The position numbers were made by a program, and so were the translations under genes. Below are positions 1 to 9,610 of a DNA stretch of 22,467 nucleotides, one piece after another. The notes under the pieces are model-generated. The model ran no database searches and was not told the origin of the DNA. It worked only from the letters and a program-made list of their open reading frames with translations. Source of the stretch: an uncultured Prevotella sp. (lineage in GTDB: Bacteria > Bacteroidota > Bacteroidia > Bacteroidales > Bacteroidaceae); contig URLI01000036.1 in the NCBI GenBank assembly GCA_900548585.1, positions 1 to 22,467 of the forward strand, in the 5' to 3' direction. Position 1 is the stretch's first letter; each line of letters opens with the position of its first letter.

Positions 1-1434
1 ATTTGTGAGACTATCAACTTTTTTATGAACTATTTCTTATCCCGAACTGGGGTATATAATGTTCGGTCATGGCAGAAAGAGGTTGAAAGCGGTCTCCACT
101 CATACCATCTGTATTACAACGAATCGTCAACTCCGAGATACAACGGTGACATATCCTCCATGGATTGGTTTAAAGGCAACGTCGGAAAATACAATTTCCA
201 TTACGATGGTGTTGGTCGTTTGGAAAAGGCCGAATACAAAACCTACGACGGTTCTGAAAACTCCAGATTTAATACTTCCTACGAATACGATAGAATGGGA
301 AACATCATTTCACTCACGCGAAAGGGACTTCTTGACGACGGAGAATACGGTCTTGTTGATAATCTCGTGCTCGAATATGATGGCAACCGGCTTGTCTGTG
401 CCACAGACATATCCGGAGAGGGTCCTCTTTACAAAGGTGCTTTCCATTTCCGTGATGGTTCAGACGAGGCCTTTGAATATTCCTATGACCGCAACGGCAA
501 CATGACAAAAGATTTGAACAAGGAAATTTGCAAAATAGAATATAATGTGCTAAATTTGCCACAGAAAGTTACGATGTCTAATAACAGATTTGTGAAATAC
601 AAATACAGCGACTCGTGTGCGAATGGCAAATTGGAGGAACGCAACGACTATTACCCTTTCGGTGGTCTGATGGGTAAGGGCTTGAACGGCGATTTCCAAT
701 CCTACAAATACAACGGCAAGGAACTCGAACGCCAAATCGGTCTCGACATATACGACTATGGGGCAAGACGCTACGATGCCGCCACCTGCCGCTTCACAAC
801 GATGGATCCGCTGGCGGAGAAATATTACTCCACAAGTCCTTATGCGTATTGTGTGAATGATCCGGTGCGGTATGTTGATCTGGATGGGAAAGTAGTGGTG
901 ATTGCTAATGGTTCTTCTGAAAGTTTCAAAAACTCATTCATTGAAGCGATTAAATATCTGAACGAGAAAGGTTGTGGATACCTTTATAATTACCTTAATT
1001 CTGTAAATGAAGTTTATATTATAAAGGAAACGATGGAAACTTACAATTCTTTTGATTACCTTACAAAAATAATAGAATGGAATCCGAATAATGGTTTGGA
1101 TACATTTTATACAATACTATCTCCTGTTTCACGTTTAAATCATGAATTTGCTCATGCGGTAAACTTTCAAAAAAATTCGGATGAATACAAAGAAAATATA
1201 AAACAACTCCCCGAGGGTCATGTTGATGAGTATTATGATTCTATAGAAGAAAAAAATGTAATCACCGGCTCGGAAGTCAAAACTGCAGTCGCATTAGGAG
1301 AGATATCAAATGATGAAATTACAAGAGACGGACATTATGGAAATCCAATAAAAACAATAAATCCAATCTCAAATAAGCCAAAGGAAGAAGTAAAAAATGT
1401 GATAATATATGGAAATAAGAAGAAATCGTTATAG
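1..1434 (+). CDS. Rhs-family polymorphic toxin, C-terminal part, with a HEFAH metallopeptidase-like tip (5' end outside window)
   Basis: The frame is open from the first base of the window, so the gene starts upstream; the ATG at 25 is internal. The visible part has YD-type repeats (for example YEYDRMGNI, YDRNGNM), then the conserved Rhs core near residues 215-296 counted from the window edge: YYPFGG, YKYNGKELERQ, YDYGARRYD, DPLAEKYYSTSPYAY and a final DLDG. Rhs proteins are large secreted or surface shells that carry a variable C-terminal toxin. Here the tip (about residues 297-477) contains LNHEFAHAVN (H381, E382, H385), a zinc-metallopeptidase HExxH motif, followed by EEKNVITGSE. This resembles NleD-like (M91) effector domains often found at Rhs tips, but the match is by eye. 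The tip is clearly more AT-rich than the core, as expected for an exchanged cassette. The stop lies 13 bases before the next gene. Confidence 0.85.
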   Translation: MCETINFFMNYFLSRTGVYNVRSWQKEVESGLHSYHLYYNESSTPRYNGDISSMDWFKGNVGKYNFHYDGVGRLEKAEYKTYDGSENSRFNTSYEYDRMGNIISLTRKGLLDDGEYGLVDNLVLEYDGNRLVCATDISGEGPLYKGAFHFRDGSDEAFEYSYDRNGNMTKDLNKEICKIEYNVLNLPQKVTMSNNRFVKYKYSDSCANGKLEERNDYYPFGGLMGKGLNGDFQSYKYNGKELERQIGLDIYDYGARRYDAATCRFTTMDPLAEKYYSTSPYAYCVNDPVRYVDLDGKVVVIANGSSESFKNSFIEAIKYLNEKGCGYLYNYLNSVNEVYIIKETMETYNSFDYLTKIIEWNPNNGLDTFYTILSPVSRLNHEFAHAVNFQKNSDEYKENIKQLPEGHVDEYYDSIEEKNVITGSEVKTAVALGEISNDEITRDGHYGNPIKTINPISNKPKEEVKNVIIYGNKKKSL

Positions 1435-1447
1435 AATAGATAAATAT

Positions 1448-2152
1448 ATGGAACAGATAATCATACTGATACTATTAATCCTCCCATTCACCTGTTTGGG
1501 GAAGGATATTAATAAGGTGGACAGCATAGTTGTTTTATATGCAGGTTGGTATAAGGAGACAGATGTGAATGTTTCATGTAAATCATTTGAAAAGGCTTTC
1601 AAATCAACAGGATATATTTCAACAGATATTTCAATTATAGATAAGTTGCAGAGAAGAATTGAAAGACTTAAGCCGTCTGGAAATCCCGTGATAGATGTTC
1701 GATGCAAGATTTATTTTTATTTTTCGGGCGAACTTCTGGCAACTATGTGTCTTGATAGGTTTCATGCACTGTATGATGGCAAGTATTATAAAACATCCAA
1801 GAAGTTGTTGGCTTTGATAAATAATATTATGGAGAAAGAGGTAAGATATGATATAGTACCAAAGGCTGTCGTGGAAGACTCAATAGTTTCTGACAAAACA
1901 GTTTTAATAAATTACATGGATTCCATATCAGACATTTTGAATTTAAATCAGTCGGAAGAGTTGCGCGGTTATTGTATTGCGGATAAAGAGGGAAACATAA
2001 TAAAAATATCTATTAGACAGAAAGACTCTGGTACGAAAATACCTCAATGCTATATTGAAAAGATAGAGGATATTTATAAAAAAACGATAAAGTGGACTCC
2101 TGACAATGAACGTATGAAAACGGACAGGATACCAATAAGAATCGTTTTTTAA
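1448..2152 (+). CDS. Small exported protein downstream of the Rhs toxin; possible immunity or partner protein
   Basis: I do not recognise a family with certainty. The ATG at 1448 is preferred over an in-frame ATG at 1409, which overlaps the Rhs gene; starting at 1448 gives a 234-residue protein beginning with a clean signal peptide (MEQIIILILLILPFTCLG). The Cys in PFTC is not a good lipobox, so a soluble exported protein is more likely than a lipoprotein. The last 50 residues run KISIRQKDSG, IPQCYIEKIEDIYKKTIKWTPDNE and IPIRIVF. This recalls the WxPG...kPVr...F pattern of TonB C-terminal domains. Placement 13 bases after an Rhs toxin and a similarly AT-rich composition suggest a toxin partner, but immunity function is inferred from position only. 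Confidence 0.6.
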   Translation: MEQIIILILLILPFTCLGKDINKVDSIVVLYAGWYKETDVNVSCKSFEKAFKSTGYISTDISIIDKLQRRIERLKPSGNPVIDVRCKIYFYFSGELLATMCLDRFHALYDGKYYKTSKKLLALINNIMEKEVRYDIVPKAVVEDSIVSDKTVLINYMDSISDILNLNQSEELRGYCIADKEGNIIKISIRQKDSGTKIPQCYIEKIEDIYKKTIKWTPDNERMKTDRIPIRIVF

Positions 2153-2159
2153 TAATTGT

Positions 2160-2216
2160 GGACAAAAACAATGACCTATTTAGGTTTAACCTTATGTTCT
2201 TTTTGCCTTTTTGTCC
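2160..2216. other. Long stem-loop downstream of the Rhs partner gene
   Basis: The arms GGACAAAAA (2160-2168) and TTTTTGTCC (2208-2216) are perfectly complementary, and a smaller hairpin ACCTA-TT-TAGGT (2174-2185) sits inside. It starts 8 bases after the stop codon of the exported protein gene. It may act as a 3' end structure or weak terminator; the run of T lies within the arm rather than after it. Confidence 0.35.
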
Positions 2217-2321
2217 CCAAAACTATGTCTTTCCGTCCAGTCCATTACACAAAGACGCTTACGGTTAAAAAAGCATAAAGACATGCAACATTATCCGTTT
2301 TGGCACGTCTTATTATTAACC

Positions 2322-2345
2322 CCGTGCGGCGCATCTGCCGCATGG
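2322..2345. repeat. Inverted repeat upstream of the OmpA lipoprotein gene
   Basis: CCGTGCGGC (2322-2330) and GCCGCATGG (2337-2345) form a 9-bp stem with one G-T pair and a 6-base loop, 43 bases before the ATG at 2389. It could lie in the 5' untranslated region of that gene or end upstream transcription. No T run follows, so a terminator role is not supported. Confidence 0.4.
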
Positions 2346-2388
2346 CATTGACATGTTAATTCAATTTTAAATTTAAACAATGTAAGTT

Positions 2389-3228
2389 ATGAAGAAATTT
2401 ATCTTTGCAGTGGCGCTCGCCGCAGGCATCATCGCCCTGAGCAGCTGTGCCAGCAAGAAGGATCTTGAAAACTGCAAACTTGAAAACAAGGACCTGACAA
2501 GCAACCTGCAGGACACGAAGGAGCAACTCGCCTCTGCAAACACACGCGTGAGGTCGCTCGAAGACCAGTTGCGCCAGGCGCAGACCGCGTACCAGCAGCT
2601 GCAGATGTCGCTCGACAAGAGCCTCTCGAACGCAAGCCAGAACAACGTCAGCATCGAGAAACTTGTTGACCAGATCAACGAGTCGAACCAGTATATACGC
2701 CACCTGGTGGAGGTGAAGTCGAAGAGCGACTCGCTCAACATGGTGCTGACGAACAACCTGACGCGCTCGCTCACGAAGGACGAACTGCGCGAAGTTGACG
2801 TCCAGGTGCTGAAGGGCGTTGTCTATATCTCGCTTGCCGACAACATGCTATACAAGACAGGCTCGTACGAGATAAACAGCAGGGCAGCCGAGACACTGTC
2901 TAAGATTGCGAAGATCATCATGGACTACAAGGACTATGACGTGCTCGTAGAGGGCAACACCGACAACGTGCCAATATCGCGCGAGAACATCCGCAACAAC
3001 TGGGATCTCTCCTGCCTGCGCGCTTCGAGCGTGGTGCAGTACTTGCAGAAGAACTACGGCGTTGACCCGAAGCGTCTCACGGCAGGCGGACGCGGTGAGT
3101 ACAACCCGGTTGCCACCAACGGCACCGAGATTGGCAAGCAGCGCAACCGCCGCACGCAGATCATCATAACGCCGAAACTCGACCAGTTCATGGATCTTAT
3201 CGACGAGGCTCCTGAAGCAGAGAAGTAG
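2389..3228 (+). CDS. OmpA-family peptidoglycan-binding outer-membrane lipoprotein
   Basis: The 279-residue protein starts with a lipoprotein signal peptide ending in lipobox LSSC (Cys20), so the mature protein is probably lipid-anchored. Residues about 24-125 are a polar, heptad-like segment rich in Glu, Gln and Asn, predicted as coiled coil or long helix. Residues about 140-263 are an OmpA-like domain: GNTDNVPI (189-196), NWDLSCLRASSVVQYL (204-219) with the Asp and Arg positions used to bind diaminopimelate, LTAGGRGEYNP (230-240) and RNRRTQIII (252-260). The family tethers the outer membrane to peptidoglycan. It stands alone between a 236-base upstream gap and a strong terminator, so it is probably a single-gene transcript. 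The product assignment is firm; the exact cellular role is not. Confidence 0.93.
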   Translation: MKKFIFAVALAAGIIALSSCASKKDLENCKLENKDLTSNLQDTKEQLASANTRVRSLEDQLRQAQTAYQQLQMSLDKSLSNASQNNVSIEKLVDQINESNQYIRHLVEVKSKSDSLNMVLTNNLTRSLTKDELREVDVQVLKGVVYISLADNMLYKTGSYEINSRAAETLSKIAKIIMDYKDYDVLVEGNTDNVPISRENIRNNWDLSCLRASSVVQYLQKNYGVDPKRLTAGGRGEYNPVATNGTEIGKQRNRRTQIIITPKLDQFMDLIDEAPEAEK

Positions 3229-3232
3229 TCAC

Positions 3233-3292
3233 GTCACAATAAAAAGAATGTCCCGCCATACGACTGGTGGGACATTCTTTTTTTATTGTCAC
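3233..3292. terminator. Strong rho-independent terminator, possibly bidirectional
   Basis: A nearly perfect hairpin starts right after the OmpA gene. The left arm GTCACAATAAAAAGAATGTC continues into CCGCC, and the right arm mirrors it (GGTGGGACATTC, T-run, ATTGTCAC). The GC-rich core GAATGTCCC/GGGACATTC is flanked by A and T runs on both sides, so it can end transcription from either direction. Confidence 0.9.
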
Positions 3293-3467
3293 ACAGGCGT
3301 ACGGATGCTTGCAGCGTGCCGCGCGTCACACGCAATGATAAGCCGGGGGACGGGCTGCCGGGACGAAATGGGGATAATCTGTGCTGTAATGACCGGTTGG
3401 GGCTGGAAGACGCTGTGTAAGGCAAACCTGTATCAAGACGGAGTAACATGCCGTTTGGCAAATGCGA

Positions 3468-3505
3468 CAAGTGCCGGGAGGCTTTATGATGTCTCCCGGC
3501 ACTTG
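3468..3505 (-). terminator. Hairpin downstream of the M3 peptidase gene
   Basis: CAAGTGCCGGGAG (3468-3480) and CTCCCGGCACTTG (3493-3505) form a perfect 13-bp stem with a 12-base loop, 28 bases past the stop codon of the minus-strand peptidase gene. No clear T run follows on the minus strand, so it is a likely but not canonical terminator. Confidence 0.6.
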
Positions 3506-3533
3506 CCTTATGTTGAGTCACAATGTGTCCCTT

Positions 3534-5681
3534 TTACAGTCCGCGCGACTTGAGCAGCGCCGATGCGTCTGGCGACTGCATTCCGGTGAAGTCGGTGAAC
3601 ATCTTCATCAGGTCGTCGGTGTTGCCACGGCTCAGCACCTTTGTGCGGAATGCCTGGCCGACGGCTGGGTTCAGCGCGCCGTGTGCGGTGAAATACTCCG
3701 CGCAGTTGGCTGCAAGCACCTCGCTCCACAGGTAGCTGTAGTAACCGGCTGCATAGCCCCCGCCCCACACATGGTTGAAGTATGACGTGTGGTAGCGTGG
3801 AGGTATCTGGCTGTCGAGCAGCCCGATTTGCCTCAGTGCTTCTGTCTCGAAGTCCTTAGCCTTGTCTGCGGTTGGTATCTGCGATGACGGCAGGCAGTGC
3901 CATGCAAGGTCGGCGCATGTTGCGGCGAGGTTCTCGCCCATTGCGTATGCCGACTGGAAGTTGATGGACTCTATCATCTTGTTCTTCAGTTCCTCCGGCA
4001 TCGGCTTCCTGGTCTGGTAGTGCTTGGCAAAGTTTGCAAAGACCTCCGGCACTACCGCGAACGACTCGTTGAACTGCGACGGCATCTCCACGAAGTCGCG
4101 TGCCACCGCCGTTCCGCTCAGCGTGTTGTAGTAGCAGTCGGACAGTATTCCGTGCAGCGCGTGTCCGAACTCGTGGAACATCGTTGTCACCTCGTCCCAT
4201 GTGAGCAGTGTGGGCTGTCCCTCGGGAGCCTTCGCGCTGTTGCACACATTATATATTATAGGCAGTTGTCCGCGCTGCCTGCTTTGTTTTGCGAAGCCGT
4301 CCATCCATGCTCCGCCGCGCTTTGTGGGTCGGCGGAAATAGTCGCAGTAGAAGAGAGCCATCGTTTTCCCGTCCTTGTCTGCCACCTCAAACACTTTCAT
4401 GTCCGGGTGGTATGTCGGCAGGTCCTTGCGCTCCTTGAATGTCAGTCCGTATGCCCTGTTTGCGGCGTAGAACACTCCGTTGATGAGTACGGAGTCGATG
4501 TTGAAATACGGTTTCACCTCGTCTTCCGAGAAGTTGAACTGTTCCTTCTTCATCTTTGCCGAGAAATAGAAGCGGTCGTAAGGCTCGAGTTTGAAGTCGC
4601 CGCCCATTGTCTTGCGTGCGTAGGCCTCTATCGCCTTCGTCTCGGTCTCTGCCTTCGGCTTGTATTCGCTTATCAGTTGTTTCAGGAAGGCGTACACGTT
4701 GTCGGTGTTCTTTGCCATGACGTTGTCAAGCGAGTATGAGGCGTAGTTCTTGTATCCCATGAGCTCTGCCTTCTCCGCCCGCAGTTTGGCAATCTCCACG
4801 ATTACCGGGAAGTTGTTGTATTTGCCCGTGCCGTCCGCGCGGTGTATTGAAGCCTCGTAAACGCGGCGGCGCAGGTCTCGGTTGTCGAGGCTTGCGAGTA
4901 TCGGCTGCTGCGTGGTGTTCACGATCACGATGCAGTATGGGGCTTTCCCGCCGAGGCTCTCGGCGTCCTTCTTGCACTGTGCGATGTCGGCCTCGCTCAG
5001 TCCTGCGAGTTCCTCGCGGCTTTTCACCCACACCGCAGCGTCGTTTGTGGCCTTCGGCAGCATGTTGCCGAAGTCCTGCTGCAGTGCTGCTATGCGGTTG
5101 TTTATCTCCTCCATCCGTGCTTTCTTGTCGGCTGTGAGCAATGCTCCGGAGCGCACGAAGCCCTTGTAAATCTCGTCGAGCAGTTTTCTGTCCTCGCCCT
5201 TTAGCGAGTTGCGCTCGTTGTCATAGACATACTTCACGCGCTCGAAGAATTTCTGGTTGAACGATATTTCGTTCTCCAGTGCCGTGAGCAGTGGGATTGC
5301 CTCGTCCTCCGCCTTTCCGAGCGTCGGTGTCTTGTTGGCGTTTGTCAGTCCGAAGAATATGCTGGACACCCGTCCGAGCAACTGTCCGCTCTCCTCGTAT
5401 GCCAGTATGGTGTTCTTGAATGTCGGCTTCTCCTTGTTCTCAACGATTTTCCTTATCTCCTCGCGCTGCTGTCCGATGCCTGCTTTCAGTGCCGGCAGGT
5501 AGTCGGTTTCCTTGATAATCCTGAAGTCTGGCGCGCCGAATGGCAGCACACTCTTTTTCATCAGCGGGTTTCCGTCGGTGCCGTCCCCGTTGCCGTTTCC
5601 GTCTGCCTGTGCGGCTGATGTCACCATCACCGCCGTTGCAAGTCCGGCTGTCAGCAATGTCTTTTTCAATTTGTTATTCAT
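3534..5681 (-). CDS. dcp: M3-family peptidyl-dipeptidase (Dcp-like), exported
   Basis: The 715-residue product has the M3 zinc site HEFGHALH (H503, E504, H507) and the third ligand 25 residues on in FVEMPSQFNE (E532). It also has GAWMDGF and a C-terminal HTSYFNHVWGGGYAAGYYSYLW, which matches Dcp/oligopeptidase A proteins. Dcp enzymes remove C-terminal dipeptides. The N-terminus MNNKLKKTLLTAGLATAVMV, followed by TSAAQA, is a signal peptide, so it should act in the periplasm. I chose the ATG at 5681 rather than the in-frame ATG at 5705, because a promoter -7 box lies over 5703-5710 and the signal peptide begins at 5681. The gene appears monocistronic. Dcp versus another M3A oligopeptidase is not fully separable by eye, but length and motifs favour Dcp. 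Confidence 0.92.
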   Translation of the reverse strand: MNNKLKKTLLTAGLATAVMVTSAAQADGNGNGDGTDGNPLMKKSVLPFGAPDFRIIKETDYLPALKAGIGQQREEIRKIVENKEKPTFKNTILAYEESGQLLGRVSSIFFGLTNANKTPTLGKAEDEAIPLLTALENEISFNQKFFERVKYVYDNERNSLKGEDRKLLDEIYKGFVRSGALLTADKKARMEEINNRIAALQQDFGNMLPKATNDAAVWVKSREELAGLSEADIAQCKKDAESLGGKAPYCIVIVNTTQQPILASLDNRDLRRRVYEASIHRADGTGKYNNFPVIVEIAKLRAEKAELMGYKNYASYSLDNVMAKNTDNVYAFLKQLISEYKPKAETETKAIEAYARKTMGGDFKLEPYDRFYFSAKMKKEQFNFSEDEVKPYFNIDSVLINGVFYAANRAYGLTFKERKDLPTYHPDMKVFEVADKDGKTMALFYCDYFRRPTKRGGAWMDGFAKQSRQRGQLPIIYNVCNSAKAPEGQPTLLTWDEVTTMFHEFGHALHGILSDCYYNTLSGTAVARDFVEMPSQFNESFAVVPEVFANFAKHYQTRKPMPEELKNKMIESINFQSAYAMGENLAATCADLAWHCLPSSQIPTADKAKDFETEALRQIGLLDSQIPPRYHTSYFNHVWGGGYAAGYYSYLWSEVLAANCAEYFTAHGALNPAVGQAFRTKVLSRGNTDDLMKMFTDFTGMQSPDASALLKSRGL

Positions 5682-5702
5682 AGTCTGGTAAATTAATATG
5701 TG

Positions 5703-5710
5703 CAAAAATA
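5703..5710 (-). promoter_or_regulatory. Promoter -7 box for the M3 peptidase gene
   Basis: On the minus strand this reads TATTTTTG, matching TAnnTTTG. A start site about 7 bases downstream would leave a leader of roughly 15 bases before the ATG at 5681. No clear TTTG -33 element is seen at the expected distance. Confidence 0.5.
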
Positions 5711-5927
5711 TGAATAAAAAACGATATAATCAGCACTTTCGTTTTTTTTAACTATAAAAGGTGAAATGGTGAATGACTAAATGTGCTGGATTTACTGATA
5801 TGGCATTGATTGCCAAATTTCTCAATGTGTTATGCTTTGGCGGGCATAGGCGAAAGTCCGGTATGCGTGATGCTGTTTATTTGGGTTATACAATAACTTG
5901 GTTGGCGAAAGGTCTCAATACAGTAGT

Positions 5928-5971
5928 CAAAGCGTGGGTTGGACGTGCGCTCGCGTCCAACCCACGCTTTG
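5928..5971 (-). terminator. Perfect 18-bp hairpin ending the DUF3737-malY unit
   Basis: CAAAGCGTGGGTTGGACG (5928-5945) and its exact complement (5954-5971) enclose an 8-base loop. It lies 41 bases past the stop of the minus-strand aminotransferase. The stem is strong in both directions; neither side has a long T tract, so the terminator role rests on stem strength and position. Confidence 0.7.
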
Positions 5972-6012
5972 ATGTTATGCCTTATTCCCGTGGATTGCGC
6001 ACGGGCTTAGAC

Positions 6013-7200
6013 TTAAAGTGCCTTCAGGCCGCGGACCATTCTCTTCAGTCCCTCGGCAAGTATTTCGCGCGGGCATGCAAGGTTGATGCGCAGGAACGCC
6101 TTCTCGCGTTCGCCGTAGCACTCGCCGTCGCAAAGCCAAACCTTGTATTTGTTGTACAGGTAGTCCTTCAGTTCGACAGACGACATGCCGAACGCCGAGC
6201 AGTCCACCCATGCGAGGTAGGTCGACTCGTGCGGCGACACCCACAGTTGCGGCAGTTCCTTAGCGAAGAGCGACACGGTGTAGTCGTAGTTGCCCTGAAT
6301 GTAGTCGTTGAACTGCTTTAGCCACTCTGCTCCTCCGTCGGTGTAGGCAGCCTCTGCCGCAACGATGCCGAACGGATTGACATGGCAAATCTCGAATATG
6401 TTTATCGCGCGGTCTATGCGGTAGCGCAGGTCAGGGTCTGCCACGATGATGCTTGCCGTCTGCAGTCCTGCCACGTTGAACGCCTTGGATGCTGCCACGC
6501 AGGTGACGCTGTTCCTGAGGAACTCCTCACCGAGCGAGGAGAATGGCGTGTACTCGTAGCCTTCGGGAACGAACTCGCAGTGGATTTCGTCAGAGACGAC
6601 CAGCACGTTGTTCCTGAAGCAAATCTCACCGATGCGCCTCAGTTCCTCGCGTGTCCACACCCTTCCCGACGGGTTGTGGGGGTTGCAGAGCATGAAGATC
6701 CTCACTTTCGGGTCGGCACATGCCTTCTCCATCCCTTCCCAGTCTATGGTGAACGCGTGTTCGTCCCTGCCGTTCTTACTCTCGTCGAGCAGCAGGGGCA
6801 GTTCCTCCACGATGGCTCCCTGGTTTGTTATGCTCGAGTAGAAGCAGTTGTATATCGGCGTTGTCATCAGCACCTTGTCGCCGGGGAGTGTCAGTGCGTG
6901 CATTATTGCCGACACTGCCGGCACCACGCCGATTGTCACGATGAAATGCTCGCGTTTCCAGCCATTGGCCCCGTGGCGGTCGTGGAACCAGTTGATCACC
7001 GAGTCGTAGTAACTTTGCGGCACCAGTGTGTAGCCGAACACCTCGTGTTCCATCCTTTTCTTCATTGCCTTGGTTATTCCCGGATAGACCTTGAAGTCCA
7101 TGTCGGCAATCCACAATGGCATTACGTCTTCTGCGGCCTCGTCCCACTTTATGCAGTCTGAGCCGCGCCGGTTGATGATTTCATCGAAATTGTAGTTCAT
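6013..7200 (-). CDS. malY: MalY/PatB-family PLP enzyme, probable cystathionine beta-lyase / C-S lyase
   Basis: The 395-residue protein is a fold-type I aminotransferase-like enzyme. It opens with a MalY/PatB pattern (FDEIINRRGSDCIKWD, then PLWIADMDF at 28-36). It has CNPHNPSGRVW (172-182), SDEIH (203-207, Asp contacting the PLP ring) and SKAFN (238-242) with K239 as the PLP lysine. A C-terminal FLRINLACPR supplies the carboxylate-binding Arg. The family cleaves C-S bonds of cystathionine or cysteine, giving pyruvate, ammonia and a thiol or sulfide; some members also repress regulators, as E. coli MalY does. The start codon ATG at 7200 lies 38 bases after the end of the DUF3737 gene on the same strand, so the two are probably cotranscribed. 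Substrate is not determinable here. Confidence 0.9.
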   Translation of the reverse strand: MNYNFDEIINRRGSDCIKWDEAAEDVMPLWIADMDFKVYPGITKAMKKRMEHEVFGYTLVPQSYYDSVINWFHDRHGANGWKREHFIVTIGVVPAVSAIMHALTLPGDKVLMTTPIYNCFYSSITNQGAIVEELPLLLDESKNGRDEHAFTIDWEGMEKACADPKVRIFMLCNPHNPSGRVWTREELRRIGEICFRNNVLVVSDEIHCEFVPEGYEYTPFSSLGEEFLRNSVTCVAASKAFNVAGLQTASIIVADPDLRYRIDRAINIFEICHVNPFGIVAAEAAYTDGGAEWLKQFNDYIQGNYDYTVSLFAKELPQLWVSPHESTYLAWVDCSAFGMSSVELKDYLYNKYKVWLCDGECYGEREKAFLRINLACPREILAEGLKRMVRGLKAL

Positions 7201-7238
7201 AGTTATTTTTTAGGTTTGATATTCTTTTGCACAGAGGC

Positions 7239-8084
7239 TTACTCCCTCTTGATGATCTTGCAGTCGGCCGGTTGCCTCACGAACTCGTCTATCGTCACGC
7301 GCCCTATGCTGTCGGCTGTCACGATGCCTGTCCTGGGGTTCTTTATCTCCGTTATTGACCCGGCTATGTCGGCATGGACGTCAGAATCCTCGAACGCGCG
7401 GTCGCAGTCCTCGCCGAACGTGCATTCCTCCAGCACAAGTTTGTCGGCATAGCACAGCGGCTGCTCGCCCGTTATGTGGCATCTCACGAGGCGTACGTTC
7501 CTCGAGTGCCACGCGAGGTACTCGCCGTTCAGCTCGCTGTCGTATATCGTCACGTTGTCCACCTCCCAGAACGAGTCCTTGGTGGTTATCCTGGCGTTGT
7601 GCACCTCCACGTTCTTGCAGTACTGGAACACGTATTTCGAGTCGCTCGTCAGCCCGTCGGCATACACGTTCTCGCAGAACATGAAAGGGTATGTGCCGCC
7701 GTGCAGAGTGACGTTCCTTATCTTCAGGTCTTTGATTTTCCAGAATGTCTCGTCGGCATCGTTGAACACCACGTTCTCCACCGTCACGTTGTTCATCTCG
7801 CGGAAGAGCTTCGGCGCGTCAATCACGCAGTCCCTCATCACCATGTTGTCAGAATACCATATCGCCGAGCGCGACCCTGGCTCAAAGCGGCAGTTCGTTA
7901 TCAGCGACCCGTCAACGTGCCACCATGGGTATTTCCCGATGAACAGGCAGTTGTCGGCCTCAATGTTCCGGCAGCATTTTATACCGGATTCCCCATCGGT
8001 TATGGTTACATTTTCGAGCCGCGTGTCATGAATGCCGAACAGGGGTCTCTCCCCTCCGAATTGTTTCCCTGCAATCCTTTCCAC
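7239..8084 (-). CDS. DUF3737 family right-handed beta-helix protein
   Basis: The 281-residue protein starts at a GTG (8084); no in-frame ATG is nearby and the N-terminus MERIAGKQFGGERPLFG matches the usual DUF3737 start. The whole chain is made of short repeats with regularly spaced Asn, Val, Ile and Cys (for example LENVTITDGESGIKC, IEADNCLFIGKYPWWH, VRLVRCHITGEQPL), a pattern of parallel beta-helix coils. No signal peptide is present, so it is cytoplasmic. The biochemical function is unknown; a carbohydrate-related role is often supposed for the fold, but nothing here shows it. It is first in a probable two-gene unit with the MalY-type enzyme. Confidence 0.85.
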   Translation of the reverse strand: MERIAGKQFGGERPLFGIHDTRLENVTITDGESGIKCCRNIEADNCLFIGKYPWWHVDGSLITNCRFEPGSRSAIWYSDNMVMRDCVIDAPKLFREMNNVTVENVVFNDADETFWKIKDLKIRNVTLHGGTYPFMFCENVYADGLTSDSKYVFQYCKNVEVHNARITTKDSFWEVDNVTIYDSELNGEYLAWHSRNVRLVRCHITGEQPLCYADKLVLEECTFGEDCDRAFEDSDVHADIAGSITEIKNPRTGIVTADSIGRVTIDEFVRQPADCKIIKRE

Positions 8085-8107
8085 TTTATGTCTTTTTTAT
8101 CCGTGTG

Positions 8108-8115
8108 CAAAGTTA
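8108..8115 (-). promoter_or_regulatory. Promoter -7 box for the DUF3737-malY unit
   Basis: On the minus strand this reads TAACTTTG, matching TAnnTTTG, 23 bases upstream of the GTG start. The -33 region is T-rich but has no clean TTTG at 19-21 bases. The start site would be near 8101, giving a very short leader. Confidence 0.55.
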
Positions 8116-8233
8116 CAACAAATAAAACAAAAAACTTGTAACATTTTTCCTTTTTAATGATACATAATACGGGAAAACGCGCCATTTATGTGCTAAAAAA
8201 GCATAAAAAGATATGCGCTTAAAAAGTTTTTAG

Positions 8234-8241
8234 TAATTTTG
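8234..8241 (+). promoter_or_regulatory. Promoter -7 box for inositol-3-phosphate synthase
   Basis: TAATTTTG matches TAnnTTTG in an AT-rich stretch 61 bases before the ATG at 8303. It is divergent from the promoter near 8110. No good -33 element is visible. Confidence 0.5.
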
Positions 8242-8302
8242 TCACAATTATTGCTGAAAAAATACTTTTGGAAAAACATAATATAATATTAAAACACTGG
8301 AA

Positions 8303-9584
<1,282 letters not shown>

Positions 9585-9610
<26 letters not shown>

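Noticed and set aside
3897..4739. A 280-codon plus-strand frame inside the M3 peptidase gene
   Set aside because: It is a shadow of the peptidase coding strand: composition follows the real gene's codons and it has no recognisable motif.
5773..6321. A 182-codon plus-strand frame between the peptidase and the PLP enzyme
   Set aside because: It runs through the 18-bp hairpin and into the opposite strand of malY, and has no family resemblance.
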